Source: Flavihumibacter fluvii (GTDB lineage: Bacteria > Bacteroidota > Bacteroidia > Chitinophagales > Chitinophagaceae). From it: a DNA stretch of 64,000 nt. The DNA is taken from NCBI RefSeq assembly GCF_018595675.2, contig NZ_CP092333.1, positions 1,140,001 to 1,204,000 on the forward strand, given 5' to 3'. The notes beneath the pieces are model-generated. The model saw only the letters and a program-made list of their open reading frames with translations. It had not been told where the DNA came from and searched no databases. A program made the position numbers and the translations under genes. Below, in pieces: positions 45,623-54,187 of the stretch; positions within the stretch are counted from its first letter, which is position 1, and every line of letters begins with the position of its first letter.

Positions 45623-47533
45623 ATGAAGCAGCTCTTATTACTTTTTTCGATGTTTATTTCAATGACAGTTTCAATTACTGTCGTAGGCGGTGAATACCCT
45701 GTTTCAGCTATTCCTAATGAATTACTAAAGAATGCGAATGCTGTGATCCGGAAGCAGGAACAGGTCATAGAAATTAATTCCCTGAATAAAGTAACCCTCC
45801 GTGACCACTATGTTATTACAATCCTGAATGAAGCTGGTGAAAATGAGGCATATTGGATGGAATATTATTCAAGGTTACGGACAATTCACCATATTGAAGG
45901 CGCATTGTACGATGCTATGGGAAATAAAATCAGGACGATCAGAAAAAGTGAAATAAAAGATGAGCCCGTTTCATCTTCCATGACCATGGTAGATGATGAT
46001 CGTATCAAGTACCATAATTTTTATTACAAAACATTTCCTTATACCGTGGAGTATGAATCAGAAGTCACTAAATCTGAATCTATGTTCCTACCCAGCTGGA
46101 CGCCTTTGAACGCAAAAAATGTTGCGGTTGAGTTGAGTAGTTTAACACTTATTTCCCCGATCGATTATGAGGTGAGGGTTAAAATATTTAATAGTTTAAA
46201 GCCGGCCGTTGTTACTACTGCAGGTAAAATAAAAACTTCCATCTGGAGTATCAGCCAGCAACCTCCAGTACCGCGGGAATATGCTGCACCTGGGATATAT
46301 GAACTTGCCCCATACATCAGTTTCGGGCCTTCTGCGTTTAAACTGGGTGATTATACTGGTTCCATGCGGACCTGGAAGGAATATGGCCAGTTTATTATTA
46401 AGATGAATTCCGGATTGACTGACCTACCCCAATCCATTAAAGATAAAGTAGCCCAACTGACTGCCAGTGCTAAATCAGATGAAGAGAAAGTGAAAAGGTT
46501 GTATGAATTTATGCAACGAAATACCCACTACGTCGGTATCCAGTTAGGGATTGGCGGATGGAGGCCATTTTCTGCCAGTTATGTGGCAGAAAATGGATAT
46601 GGAGATTGTAAGGCATTGTCAAATTATATGGTAGCGTTATTAAAGGCTGCAGGTATTCAGGCAAATTATGTACTTATCAGGTCGGGGGAAAATGAACGAG
46701 ATATTTCTTTTGACTTTCCAAGTTCACAATTTAATCATGCAATTTGCGCAGTTCCATTAAAGCAGGATACCATTTGGCTGGAATGTACCAGCCAGACTGT
46801 ACCTGCAGGTTATATGGGAAGTTTCACAGGAAACCGGCACGCACTTATGATCACGGATGATGGCGGTACTATTGTTGCTACACCCCGATACGACAAAAAC
46901 CAAAATACATTAAGAGGAAATTTTTCAGGAATAATTGATCCTGAAGGCAAGTTAAATTTACAAGCAATAATAACATACCAGGCGGAATGCAGTGATGTTC
47001 TGCATGGCAGGATCCATGCACAATCTAAGGAGGAACAATTAAAGTATCTCAAAAAAAGCCTTGACATTCCCTACTATGATATAGTGGATTTTTCTTATTT
47101 AGAATCCGGAGGTAAAATTCCTTCCATTACAGAAAACTTTCATCTTCAGGCACCAAATTATTCCCAGGTTTCCGGAAAACGTTTATTCATAATTCCTAAT
47201 GTGCTGAACAGGTGGGATAACAAACTCGATGCAGATACTGCCCGCTTTCATCCTGTTGTTCTTACTGATGAACGATATGAATCTGATTCTGTTTTCATTG
47301 CATTACCCAGTGGTTATAGGCCGGAATCATTGCCCAAACCATTAGAAATCCAGACGCCATACGGTAATTATACAGCCAGCGTGACTATTAAGGATGACCA
47401 GCTCATGTATTCCAGGACTTTATCTTTAAACAGGGGTCGGTTCCCTGCTCCTGATTACAATAAACTGGTAAAGTTTTATGAACAGGTATATAAGGCCGAT
47501 CGTGCGAAGGTTGTGCTTGTTAAATCTGAATAA
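45623..47533 (+). CDS. DUF3857 protein with intact transglutaminase core
   Basis: The 636-residue exported protein has DUF3857 (~60-230) followed by a transglutaminase-like domain (~270-390) and a C-terminal DUF2569/DUF3858-like beta region. Unlike the two genes before it, the catalytic Cys329 ('NGYGDCKALSNYM') and His372 ('SSQFNHAICAV') are present; the acidic residue is in 'IWLECTSQ'. It could be a cysteine protease or cross-linking enzyme acting in the periplasm. It starts 5 bp after paralogue 2, so the three are likely co-expressed and may form a mixed complex. Confidence 0.87.
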   Translation: MKQLLLLFSMFISMTVSITVVGGEYPVSAIPNELLKNANAVIRKQEQVIEINSLNKVTLRDHYVITILNEAGENEAYWMEYYSRLRTIHHIEGALYDAMGNKIRTIRKSEIKDEPVSSSMTMVDDDRIKYHNFYYKTFPYTVEYESEVTKSESMFLPSWTPLNAKNVAVELSSLTLISPIDYEVRVKIFNSLKPAVVTTAGKIKTSIWSISQQPPVPREYAAPGIYELAPYISFGPSAFKLGDYTGSMRTWKEYGQFIIKMNSGLTDLPQSIKDKVAQLTASAKSDEEKVKRLYEFMQRNTHYVGIQLGIGGWRPFSASYVAENGYGDCKALSNYMVALLKAAGIQANYVLIRSGENERDISFDFPSSQFNHAICAVPLKQDTIWLECTSQTVPAGYMGSFTGNRHALMITDDGGTIVATPRYDKNQNTLRGNFSGIIDPEGKLNLQAIITYQAECSDVLHGRIHAQSKEEQLKYLKKSLDIPYYDIVDFSYLESGGKIPSITENFHLQAPNYSQVSGKRLFIIPNVLNRWDNKLDADTARFHPVVLTDERYESDSVFIALPSGYRPESLPKPLEIQTPYGNYTASVTIKDDQLMYSRTLSLNRGRFPAPDYNKLVKFYEQVYKADRAKVVLVKSE

Positions 47534-47546
47534 CCTTTCAGGCTAC

Positions 47547-48593
47547 CTATTGAATGGATTCTTCAATCAGGTTCCTGATTTCTTCAAAGACCACCCGCTG
47601 TTGGTCGGGCATTTCGCCTTTGGTAAATATTATTGCAGAATAACCTTTTCCGCGATGTATCCAGGGCCATGTTCCACTGATGCCTGGACAATTCACCAAT
47701 ATCCCATTTCCCTGTTCATCCTTTTCCTGCAGCCAGCATCCCAAACCATAAGCGTTTCCCTGGGATAGGGGTGAAGTATATACTATTTTTGCTGCCCCGG
47801 TTTGCATTCGGAATATTTCATTTACAGATTTTTCGCTCAAAACCTGTTTGCCATTATACATTCCATTATTCATGAGCATCGTAAGGAATTTGATGTAGTC
47901 GTCTGCACTTGACTTTGCACCGGCAGATGGGTTTTCGGCGTAAACGCCATCACTCATAAATGTCGTCCGACGCAATCCCAAAGCCTTGCCTAAACGGTCA
48001 CGGAATAATCGATCGAAATTTTTCTTACTAATCACTTCCAAAACTTGTCCCGCAATATTCGGCCCCAGGTTACCATAATAAAATTGGGTGCCCTGCTTGC
48101 CTTTCATATTGCGGTCCTTTGCAATACTTTTCACTTCATCTTCCAGCGTATCAAATTTTTTCTTTTTCAAGGCACTCCTGAATACCGGCATATCTGTTTC
48201 AATGGCGGTGGTATGGGAAAGGCATTGCCTGATGGTAATATATCCTTTGCTATAACTTTCCATCACCGGCAGGAAATCGCCCACCCGGTCATCAAGCCTG
48301 AGCTTGCCTTCATCCACAAATGTCATGACCAGGGCAGCGGTTAGCCATTGGCTGGCAGCACCAACAGCTTCCTGTGATCCTGCTTTTAATTCACCGAATT
48401 CCCGTTTGTATACTTCCTTACCATTTTTATGTACAATGACAACGAAATCATTTCCAAGTGCCTTCTGGTATTTTTGTAGTCCGGCTGTTAGTGCTGGGAT
48501 ATCGGTAAACTTACTTGGTTTGGTTTGTCCTGTTGTTACGATGGTACTGGTAACCAGGATAAATGCCAGGAAGGATTTCAGCAGGATTTGCAT
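47547..48593 (-). CDS. Beta-lactamase-fold (serine hydrolase-like) protein with lost SxxK motif
   Basis: The 348-residue exported protein belongs to the beta-lactamase/class C PBP-like family. A signal peptide at 1-24 ends near 'VTTGQ'. The fold is evident from 'WLTAALVMTFVDEGKLRLDDRVGDFLP', 'ITIRQCLSHTTAI' and the Y-x-N motif 'YYGNLGPNIAGQVLEV'. The nucleophile motif S-x-x-K, usually 'ASASKWLTA' here, reads Ala79-Ala-Ser-Gln82 (codons GCT at 48359-48357 and CAA at 48350-48348). Both the Ser nucleophile and the Lys are gone, so it is probably a non-enzymatic binding protein. I prefer ATG 48593 over the longer frame from TTG 48626. Confidence 0.85.
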   Translation of the reverse strand: MQILLKSFLAFILVTSTIVTTGQTKPSKFTDIPALTAGLQKYQKALGNDFVVIVHKNGKEVYKREFGELKAGSQEAVGAASQWLTAALVMTFVDEGKLRLDDRVGDFLPVMESYSKGYITIRQCLSHTTAIETDMPVFRSALKKKKFDTLEDEVKSIAKDRNMKGKQGTQFYYGNLGPNIAGQVLEVISKKNFDRLFRDRLGKALGLRRTTFMSDGVYAENPSAGAKSSADDYIKFLTMLMNNGMYNGKQVLSEKSVNEIFRMQTGAAKIVYTSPLSQGNAYGLGCWLQEKDEQGNGILVNCPGISGTWPWIHRGKGYSAIIFTKGEMPDQQRVVFEEIRNLIEESIQ

Positions 48594-48610
48594 ATGAATG
48601 GGTATAAAAT

Positions 48611-48618
48611 CAAAATTA
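48611..48618 (-). promoter_or_regulatory. Candidate -7 element of the serine-hydrolase-like gene
   Basis: TAATTTTG on the minus strand lies 17 bases before ATG 48593. It supports that start, because the longer frame from 48626 would begin upstream of this promoter element. Confidence 0.4.
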
Positions 48619-48803
48619 AGGTGCAATATGGGGTCTTAACGTTAAAATGCATATTTAATGACAAAAACTGAAAAAAAAGCAGGCTAATACAGTTTTACCT
48701 GCTGTTGAGTCAGTCCATAAGCCAATTTTATGACATTGTTTCAGGAAAATCAGCTTGGATTATGGTTTGTTGTTATGGATTGAACCTTGATTAAAAATTC
48801 ACT

Positions 48804-51404
48804 ATGAACCTAAATAATTTTACAGTCAAAGCCGCTGAAATCATCCAGCAATCCCAACAGGTTGCCTTTAATGGGCAGCAGGCTAATATAGAAAGTGAAC
48901 ATATTCTTAAGGCATTGCTTGATCAGCAGGATTCTCCCATTGAATTCCTGCTGAAAAAAAATGCCGTAAACCTGGGACAGCTTGAAACACAATTAAGCCA
49001 GCAACTCGCTAAACTACCCAAAATCCAGGGCGGCGAACCCGCACAATCGATTAGCCGAGAAGCAAATAATATCATTTTGCGGGCCGGTGCGGCACTAAAA
49101 TCTTTTGGGGATGAATTTGTTACTCCTGAACACCTCTTACTGGCCATCCAGCAGGGGAACGATAGTTCATCCAAATTACTGAAGGATGCCGGATTAACTG
49201 AGAAAGGTCTTATCAGCGCCATTAAAGAATTACGCAAGGGTGATACGATTACTTCACAAACCCAGGAAACACAATTCAATACACTGAATAAATATGCCAA
49301 GAACCTGAACGAATTGGGGCGAAATGGCAAATTGGATCCGGTGATAGGCCGTGATGAAGAGATTAGGAGAACATTGCATATTTTAACTCGCCGGTCTAAA
49401 AATAATCCGATCCTGGTGGGTGAACCTGGAGTAGGTAAAACTGCCATAGCTGAAGGTTTGGCCATGCGAATCGTAAATGGTGATGTTCCTGAAAACCTGA
49501 AAAGCAAGATCATTTTCGCCCTCGATATGGGGCAGTTAATCGCTGGCGCAAAATATAAAGGGGAATTTGAAGAGCGATTAAAAGGAGTTGTAAATGAAGT
49601 GGCCAAGAGTGATGGTGAAATCATCTTATTTATTGATGAAATCCATACCCTGATTGGTGCGGGTGGAGGCGAAGGTGCTATGGATGCTGCAAATATCCTG
49701 AAGCCTGCATTGGCAAGAGGCGAGTTGCGGGCCATTGGTGCAACAACCTTGAATGAATACCAGAAATATTTTGAAAAAGATAAAGCGCTGGAAAGAAGGT
49801 TCCAGAAAGTAATGATTGATGAGCCTTCAGTGGAAGATGCTATCTCCATACTGAGAGGTATAAAAGATCGTTACGAAACCCACCACCATGTTCGGATCAA
49901 AGATGAAGCGATCATAGCAGCGGTAGAATTATCGCACCGTTATATCTCGGATCGTTTTCTTCCCGATAAAGCCATAGACCTGATTGATGAAAGTGCAGCG
50001 AAACTCCGCCTGGAAATGAATTCTATGCCAGAGGAACTCGATAAACTTGACCGACAGATCAGACAATTGGAAATTGAAAGGGAGGCGATCAAGCGCGAGG
50101 ATGATGAAGAAAAACTCAAGGAGTTGAGTATTGAGATCGGTAACCTGAGTGTTGATCGTGATACGTTAAAGGCCAAGTGGCAGCAGGAAAAAGATATGGT
50201 GGAAAAAATACAGTCCGCCAAAGCAAGGATCGAAGAATTAAAGTTGGAAGCCGAACGTGCTGAAAGAAATGGAGAGTATGGAAAAGTTGCAGAGATCCGG
50301 TATGGGAAGGTCCAGGAGCAGGAGAAAATTATCGCTGAACATACTGCTGACCTGCTGGCTTTCAGCAGCCAGGGAAAGCGCCTGATGAAAGAAGAAGTTG
50401 ATGCTGAAGATATTGCTGAATCTGTGGCAAAAGCAACAGGTATTCCTGTGGCAAAAATGCTGCAAAGTGAAAAGGAAAAGCTGCTGTTACTGGAAGATCA
50501 TTTACATAATCGGGTTGTCGGACAAAATGAGGCCATCGTTGCAGTGGCCGATGCCATCCGCAGAAGCAGGGCCGGTTTGAGTGATCCGCGTAAGCCAATT
50601 GGCTCCTTCATTTTCCTGGGTACAACCGGTGTAGGTAAAACTGAATTAGCCAAGGCCCTGGCTGCATACCTATTTGATGATGAACATATGATGACGCGCA
50701 TCGACATGAGTGAATACCAGGAAAAACATTCGGTGTCCAGGCTGGTGGGTGCACCTCCCGGTTATGTAGGTTATGATGAAGGTGGTCAACTGACTGAGGC
50801 TGTTCGCAGGAAGCCTTATAGTGTGGTGTTGCTCGATGAAATCGAAAAGGCACACCCCGATGTATGGAATATTATGTTGCAGGTACTGGACGATGGCCGC
50901 CTGACTGATAACAAGGGTCGCACCGTTGATTTTAAGAATACGATAATCATCATGACCAGTAATATCGGCAGCCATATTATCCAGGCAAATTTTGAAGATG
51001 TTACCGAAAAGAATGTGCTGGAAGTAGTAGGTAAAACTAAAGTGGAAGTGATGGAATTATTGCGCCAGACGATTCGCCCGGAATTCCTGAACAGGGTAGA
51101 TGAGATTATCATGTTCCAGCCCCTGATGAGAAACGATATCCGGAATATTATCCATATTCAGTTAAAGCAATTGCATGAACTGGTATTGAAAAATGGCATC
51201 AACCTGCAGTTCAGTGATTATGCCATTGACTTCCTTGCTGAAAATGGTTTTGATCCAACATTCGGTGCAAGACCGTTGAAAAGGCTGATCCAGAAGGAAA
51301 TTGTCAACCAGTTAAGTAAGCGTATACTGATGGGGGATATAGATAAAAACCGCCCGGTTCTGGTGGATGTATTCGATGGGGTCGTAGTATTCAGAAATGA
51401 ATAA
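48804..51404 (+). CDS. clpB: ATP-dependent disaggregase ClpB
   Basis: The 866-residue Hsp100 chaperone solubilises protein aggregates together with DnaK. The N domain covers ~1-145. NBD1 has Walker A 'GEPGVGKTAIAEGL' and Walker B 'ILFIDEIHTLIGAGG'. The middle coiled coil covers ~405-530 ('LDRQIRQLEIEREAIKRE'). NBD2 has 'GTTGVGKTELAKAL' and 'VVLLDEIEKAHPDVWN', and the C-terminal domain follows. The middle domain and the absence of a ClpP-binding IGF/IGL loop separate it from ClpA/ClpC. No CIRCE-like operator is seen upstream. The SRAP gene follows after 12 bp. Confidence 0.97.
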   Translation: MNLNNFTVKAAEIIQQSQQVAFNGQQANIESEHILKALLDQQDSPIEFLLKKNAVNLGQLETQLSQQLAKLPKIQGGEPAQSISREANNIILRAGAALKSFGDEFVTPEHLLLAIQQGNDSSSKLLKDAGLTEKGLISAIKELRKGDTITSQTQETQFNTLNKYAKNLNELGRNGKLDPVIGRDEEIRRTLHILTRRSKNNPILVGEPGVGKTAIAEGLAMRIVNGDVPENLKSKIIFALDMGQLIAGAKYKGEFEERLKGVVNEVAKSDGEIILFIDEIHTLIGAGGGEGAMDAANILKPALARGELRAIGATTLNEYQKYFEKDKALERRFQKVMIDEPSVEDAISILRGIKDRYETHHHVRIKDEAIIAAVELSHRYISDRFLPDKAIDLIDESAAKLRLEMNSMPEELDKLDRQIRQLEIEREAIKREDDEEKLKELSIEIGNLSVDRDTLKAKWQQEKDMVEKIQSAKARIEELKLEAERAERNGEYGKVAEIRYGKVQEQEKIIAEHTADLLAFSSQGKRLMKEEVDAEDIAESVAKATGIPVAKMLQSEKEKLLLLEDHLHNRVVGQNEAIVAVADAIRRSRAGLSDPRKPIGSFIFLGTTGVGKTELAKALAAYLFDDEHMMTRIDMSEYQEKHSVSRLVGAPPGYVGYDEGGQLTEAVRRKPYSVVLLDEIEKAHPDVWNIMLQVLDDGRLTDNKGRTVDFKNTIIIMTSNIGSHIIQANFEDVTEKNVLEVVGKTKVEVMELLRQTIRPEFLNRVDEIIMFQPLMRNDIRNIIHIQLKQLHELVLKNGINLQFSDYAIDFLAENGFDPTFGARPLKRLIQKEIVNQLSKRILMGDIDKNRPVLVDVFDGVVVFRNE

Positions 51405-51416
51405 GTAAATTTAAGG

Positions 51417-52163
51417 ATGTGTTATTATAATAGGCTTATAGTACCGGTTCAGCAGGCATTCAATATTGGTGATTTTACCATTGAATGGCCTGCTGAATTA
51501 CGTCAGGCACATCCCATACAAAGTGGATTTGAATTTGGTGATTGGCCTATTATTATTTGGTCGGAAGAAAAACAAGTGCCCCAGTTGGTAAATGCACATT
51601 GGGAATTCCTCGCTCCATGGATAAAGTCTTTTAGGGAAGTAGAGGCCGGTCGGCAAAATTATACCACCCTGAATGCCATAGGAGAGAAGATGTTAGAGTC
51701 CCGGTTATATAAAGACGCTGTTATTAAAAGAAGATGCCTGGTTTTGTCGAGCGGATTTTATGAGTGGCGCCATTGGAAACCACCTGGTGCAAAAAAAGAC
51801 ATGGCCATTCCTTATTTTATATACCTGCCCGGGGAACCGATGTTTATGATGGGGGGGATATGGCAACCATGGACAGACGAGGAGACTGGGGAACACGTGA
51901 TCAGCTTTGCAATTGTTACCACTGAGGCAAACAAGCTGATGGCACAGGTACATAACAAGAAAAAGCGAATGCCCCTGATTCTAGATCAGGCAAGGGCAGC
52001 GAAATGGATCCAGCCTTCACTTACAAAGTCAGAAATTCAGTCTTTGACGCATTTTCATTTCGATGCGGCAAAGATGAGGGCCTATACTATAGCCAAAGAT
52101 TTCCGCACAGCCACTGACCCGATCCAATCGGTGGAATATGATTTCCTGCCTGCAATCAATTAA
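51417..52163 (+). CDS. SRAP family protein (HMCES/YedK-like)
   Basis: The 248-residue protein forms a thiazolidine cross-link with abasic sites in single-stranded DNA through Cys2 exposed after Met removal. It shows 'MCYYNRL' at the N-terminus, the conserved 'LNAIGEKMLES' (usually NARAE), 'CLVLSSGFYEWRHW' with the catalytic Glu, and 'AQVHNKKKRMPLIL' with the active-site His. It should protect replication forks at damaged bases. Located 12 bp downstream of clpB, it is probably expressed with it under stress. Confidence 0.93.
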   Translation: MCYYNRLIVPVQQAFNIGDFTIEWPAELRQAHPIQSGFEFGDWPIIIWSEEKQVPQLVNAHWEFLAPWIKSFREVEAGRQNYTTLNAIGEKMLESRLYKDAVIKRRCLVLSSGFYEWRHWKPPGAKKDMAIPYFIYLPGEPMFMMGGIWQPWTDEETGEHVISFAIVTTEANKLMAQVHNKKKRMPLILDQARAAKWIQPSLTKSEIQSLTHFHFDAAKMRAYTIAKDFRTATDPIQSVEYDFLPAIN

Positions 52164-52170
52164 ACCGGTC

Positions 52171-52677
52171 ATGGTAAAATTTTCGACTACTATACAGAAA
52201 TTCGGGGCACAGGGCGAGAAGACAGGTTGGACCTATGTTCCAATATCTGCCGAAATCGCCAACCGGCTGAAAGCTGGATGCCGGCAATCTTTCCGCGTCA
52301 GGGGTAAATTGGATACCCTTGAGATTGAGGCTATGGCGCTGATTCCAATGGGTGATGGGAAATTTATCCTTCCTTTGAAAGCCGATATCCGTAAGAAACT
52401 GGGAAAAAAGAAAGGTGATACCTTGCAACTGAACCTCTCTGAAGATAAAAAGCCTTACCAGATTTGTGCAGAATTGATTGACTGCCTGCAGGACGAACCA
52501 GGCGCATTGGATCATTTTAACAAGTTATCCGGTTCACACAAACGGTATTTCAGCAAATGGATCGAATCTGCCAAAACTACCCCAACCCGTGTTAAACGAA
52601 TTACCATGGCTGTGAACGCACTTGCCCGGGGTTGGGGCTTTCCTGAAATGATAAGGGCCGGCTCAAATGAACAATGA
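52171..52677 (+). CDS. DUF1905/YdeI-like protein
   Basis: The 168-residue soluble protein starts at ATG 52171, 7 bp after the SRAP stop; a longer frame from 52138 would overlap that gene. The N-terminal ~85 residues match DUF1905, a small beta barrel ('GWTYVPISAEIANRLK', 'FRVRGKLDTLEIEAMALIPMGDGKFILPLKADIRKKLGKKKGD'). The C-terminal helical part is of the YdeI/OmpD-associated kind ('LSGSHKRYFSKWIESAKTTPTRVKRITMAVNALARG'). The molecular function is unknown. Confidence 0.85.
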   Translation: MVKFSTTIQKFGAQGEKTGWTYVPISAEIANRLKAGCRQSFRVRGKLDTLEIEAMALIPMGDGKFILPLKADIRKKLGKKKGDTLQLNLSEDKKPYQICAELIDCLQDEPGALDHFNKLSGSHKRYFSKWIESAKTTPTRVKRITMAVNALARGWGFPEMIRAGSNEQ

Positions 52678-52728
52678 ACGATATATTTTGTTATATATCT
52701 GGACCAAACCAGCTGCTCCTAAAAGAGC

Positions 52729-53283
52729 ATGATCATGAATAATAGTAAAATTGAAATAATTGACCCTAGAACCGTATGGATAGGGGCTGATGCTGCCCAG
52801 GTGGACCTGGTGATGTACGGAGACTATGAAAGCGAAGCCTGTGCAAAAGCGCAGGATATTATAGACCAGTTACTTAAGCAGCACCGAAATACAATCCGGT
52901 TCCAGTACCGCCATTTCCCGCTTACAAGGATCCACCAATACGCTCATAAAGCCGCTGAAGCTGCCGTTGCCGCTGTACAGGAAGGCCGTTTTTGGGAAAT
53001 GCATCACCTTCTCTTTGCCCATAGAAAGCGTCTTGGCTCTATCAGCCTGAAAGAGTATGCCTCAGAAGCGGGTGTAAAAGATAAAAACTTTATTCCCAAA
53101 TTGGTGGATTCTGTGTATGGCTGGACGGTAAGGGCCGACTTGCTGGAAGGGGTTGATAAAGGTGTGCGTGATGTTCCGGCAATTTTTATCAATGATGTTT
53201 TATTTGAAGGAAAAATCAATGGTGCTTCGCTCACCAGGGCAATTCAGGAATTATTACCGGCTAAACAATCTAAAAGGGCCTGA
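52729..53283 (+). CDS. DsbA-fold thioredoxin-like protein with single active-site cysteine
   Basis: The 184-residue protein has no signal peptide. The thioredoxin/DsbA fold is seen in 'QVDLVMYGDYESEACAKAQDIIDQLL' and the helical insertion 'AHKAAEAAVAAVQEGRFWEMHHLLFAHRKRL'. The cis-Pro motif 'DVPAIFINDVLFEG' comes near residue 148. The usual C-x-x-C is S35-E-A-C38, so it has only the second cysteine and cannot make an ordinary disulfide exchange. Cytoplasmic members of this kind (FrnE-like, 2-hydroxychromene isomerase-like) sometimes handle glutathione adducts. An ATG at 52735 is another possible start. Confidence 0.85.
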   Translation: MIMNNSKIEIIDPRTVWIGADAAQVDLVMYGDYESEACAKAQDIIDQLLKQHRNTIRFQYRHFPLTRIHQYAHKAAEAAVAAVQEGRFWEMHHLLFAHRKRLGSISLKEYASEAGVKDKNFIPKLVDSVYGWTVRADLLEGVDKGVRDVPAIFINDVLFEGKINGASLTRAIQELLPAKQSKRA

Positions 53284-53301
53284 TAAATAAGCGCCAATCA
53301 G

Positions 53302-53309
53302 TACCTTTG
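53302..53309 (+). promoter_or_regulatory. Candidate -7 element of queD
   Basis: TACCTTTG fits TAnnTTTG and ends 19 bases before ATG 53329. The TTTG element at 19-21 bases upstream is absent. It would give queD its own promoter apart from the genes upstream. Confidence 0.4.
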
Positions 53310-53328
53310 CGGTCTTATTTCAGTGCCT

Positions 53329-53682
53329 ATGTTATTGTTTAAGCAGTTTACTTTCGATTCCGCCCATTTTTTACCAAATGTTCCTCTTGGGCATAAATGC
53401 AAGGAAATGCACGGCCATACTTATCACCTTAAGGTTTGGCTGGAAGGTGACCTGCACCCGGAATTAGGCTGGGTAATGGATTTCGCCGAGTTAAAAGCCG
53501 TTGTGAAACCCATTGTGGAGCGACTGGATCACAAATGCCTGAATAATATTACCGGACTCGAGAATCCAACATGCGAGCGTATCGCTGTTTACATCTGGGA
53601 CAATATCAAACCTCACCTGCCTTTACTGGTAAAAGTTGAACTGCATGAAACCCCAACATCCGGGGTAATATATCATGGATAG
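53329..53682 (+). CDS. queD: 6-carboxy-5,6,7,8-tetrahydropterin synthase (PTPS family)
   Basis: The 117-residue enzyme converts dihydroneopterin triphosphate to 6-carboxytetrahydropterin, an early step of queuosine synthesis. The zinc and catalytic motif is 'HKCKEMHGHTYHLKVW', with the first His in 'DSAHFLPN'; 'CERIAVYIWDNIKP' and the terminal 'VELHETPTSGVIY' are also family features. A GTG at 53323 is an alternative start. queG is in the same window. Short PTPS proteins can instead be folate-type, but C-x3-H-x-H fits QueD. Confidence 0.92.
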   Translation: MLLFKQFTFDSAHFLPNVPLGHKCKEMHGHTYHLKVWLEGDLHPELGWVMDFAELKAVVKPIVERLDHKCLNNITGLENPTCERIAVYIWDNIKPHLPLLVKVELHETPTSGVIYHG

Positions 53683-53725
53683 TCATTATTTGTTATCTTT
53701 AAGATCAACAATAAATTTTATTACT

Positions 53726-54034
53726 ATGAGTACAAACGGGGAAGAATTAAAAGACAAGCCAGAAAATATTTTTGAAGAAACTGCAGATAAAGTGGGCGAA
53801 AAAGCTGAAGAGCTTTGGAAGCAATTACAGGCAAAGACAGGATTTAGTGATGAAAAAATTAGTGATTTGAAAATCAAGGCCTCCAGCAAAATTGACGAGC
53901 TCAAAGCCGAAATGGATACCTGGGATGATGAGGCAAAAGAAAAGTGGGAAGAACTCAAAGGGAAAGCTGGTAGCTGGTGGGCAAAAATAAAGGACGAATT
54001 TGACGGGGACGAAGAAAATGAAAAAAAAGTGTAG
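53726..54034 (+). CDS. Small acidic/helical coiled-coil protein
   Basis: The 102-residue protein starts at ATG 53726 (the longer frame from 53675 overlaps queD). It is rich in Lys and Glu, with heptad-like pattern and repeated Trp-Lys/Glu-Glu-Leu segments ('EELWKQLQAKTGFSDEK', 'KEKWEELKGKAGSWWAKIKDEF'). It has no signal peptide and no membrane helix. It resembles CsbD/YtxH/LEA-like stress proteins in composition only, so a protective or membrane-associated helical role is speculative. A strong palindrome lies 10 bp after the stop. Confidence 0.7.
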   Translation: MSTNGEELKDKPENIFEETADKVGEKAEELWKQLQAKTGFSDEKISDLKIKASSKIDELKAEMDTWDDEAKEKWEELKGKAGSWWAKIKDEFDGDEENEKKV

Positions 54035-54043
54035 GGTTTATTT

Positions 54044-54071
54044 GTCTGACACCTTAAAGGTGTCAGACACC
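54044..54071. repeat. Intergenic palindrome built on GGTGTCAGACACC
   Basis: A 12-bp stem, GTCTGACACCTT (54044-54055), pairs with AAGGTGTCAGAC (54057-54068). The right half also forms the odd palindrome GGTGTCAGACACC (54059-54071). No T-run follows, so it is more likely a dispersed intergenic palindrome than a plain terminator, although it could still act as one. Confidence 0.6.
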
Positions 54072-54187
54072 CTCTTCGTAAAATCACCCTGTTTAATCAC
54101 GCTATTTTCAATTACGTGAAAAAACATCATACTATAGATTAATATTTTTCGTTTCAAGGTTAATATCCATTGAAAAATTACAGGTTT

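Noticed and set aside
48678-48703. AGCAGG/CCTGCT hairpin upstream of clpB as terminator
   Set aside because: The stem is only 6 bp with a 14-base loop, and its A-run would end only minus-strand transcripts, while no minus-strand gene ends there.
48923-49849. Minus-strand frame of 308 residues opposite clpB
   Set aside because: It lies wholly inside clpB, has Ser/Leu-rich antisense composition and no domain, so it is a shadow frame.
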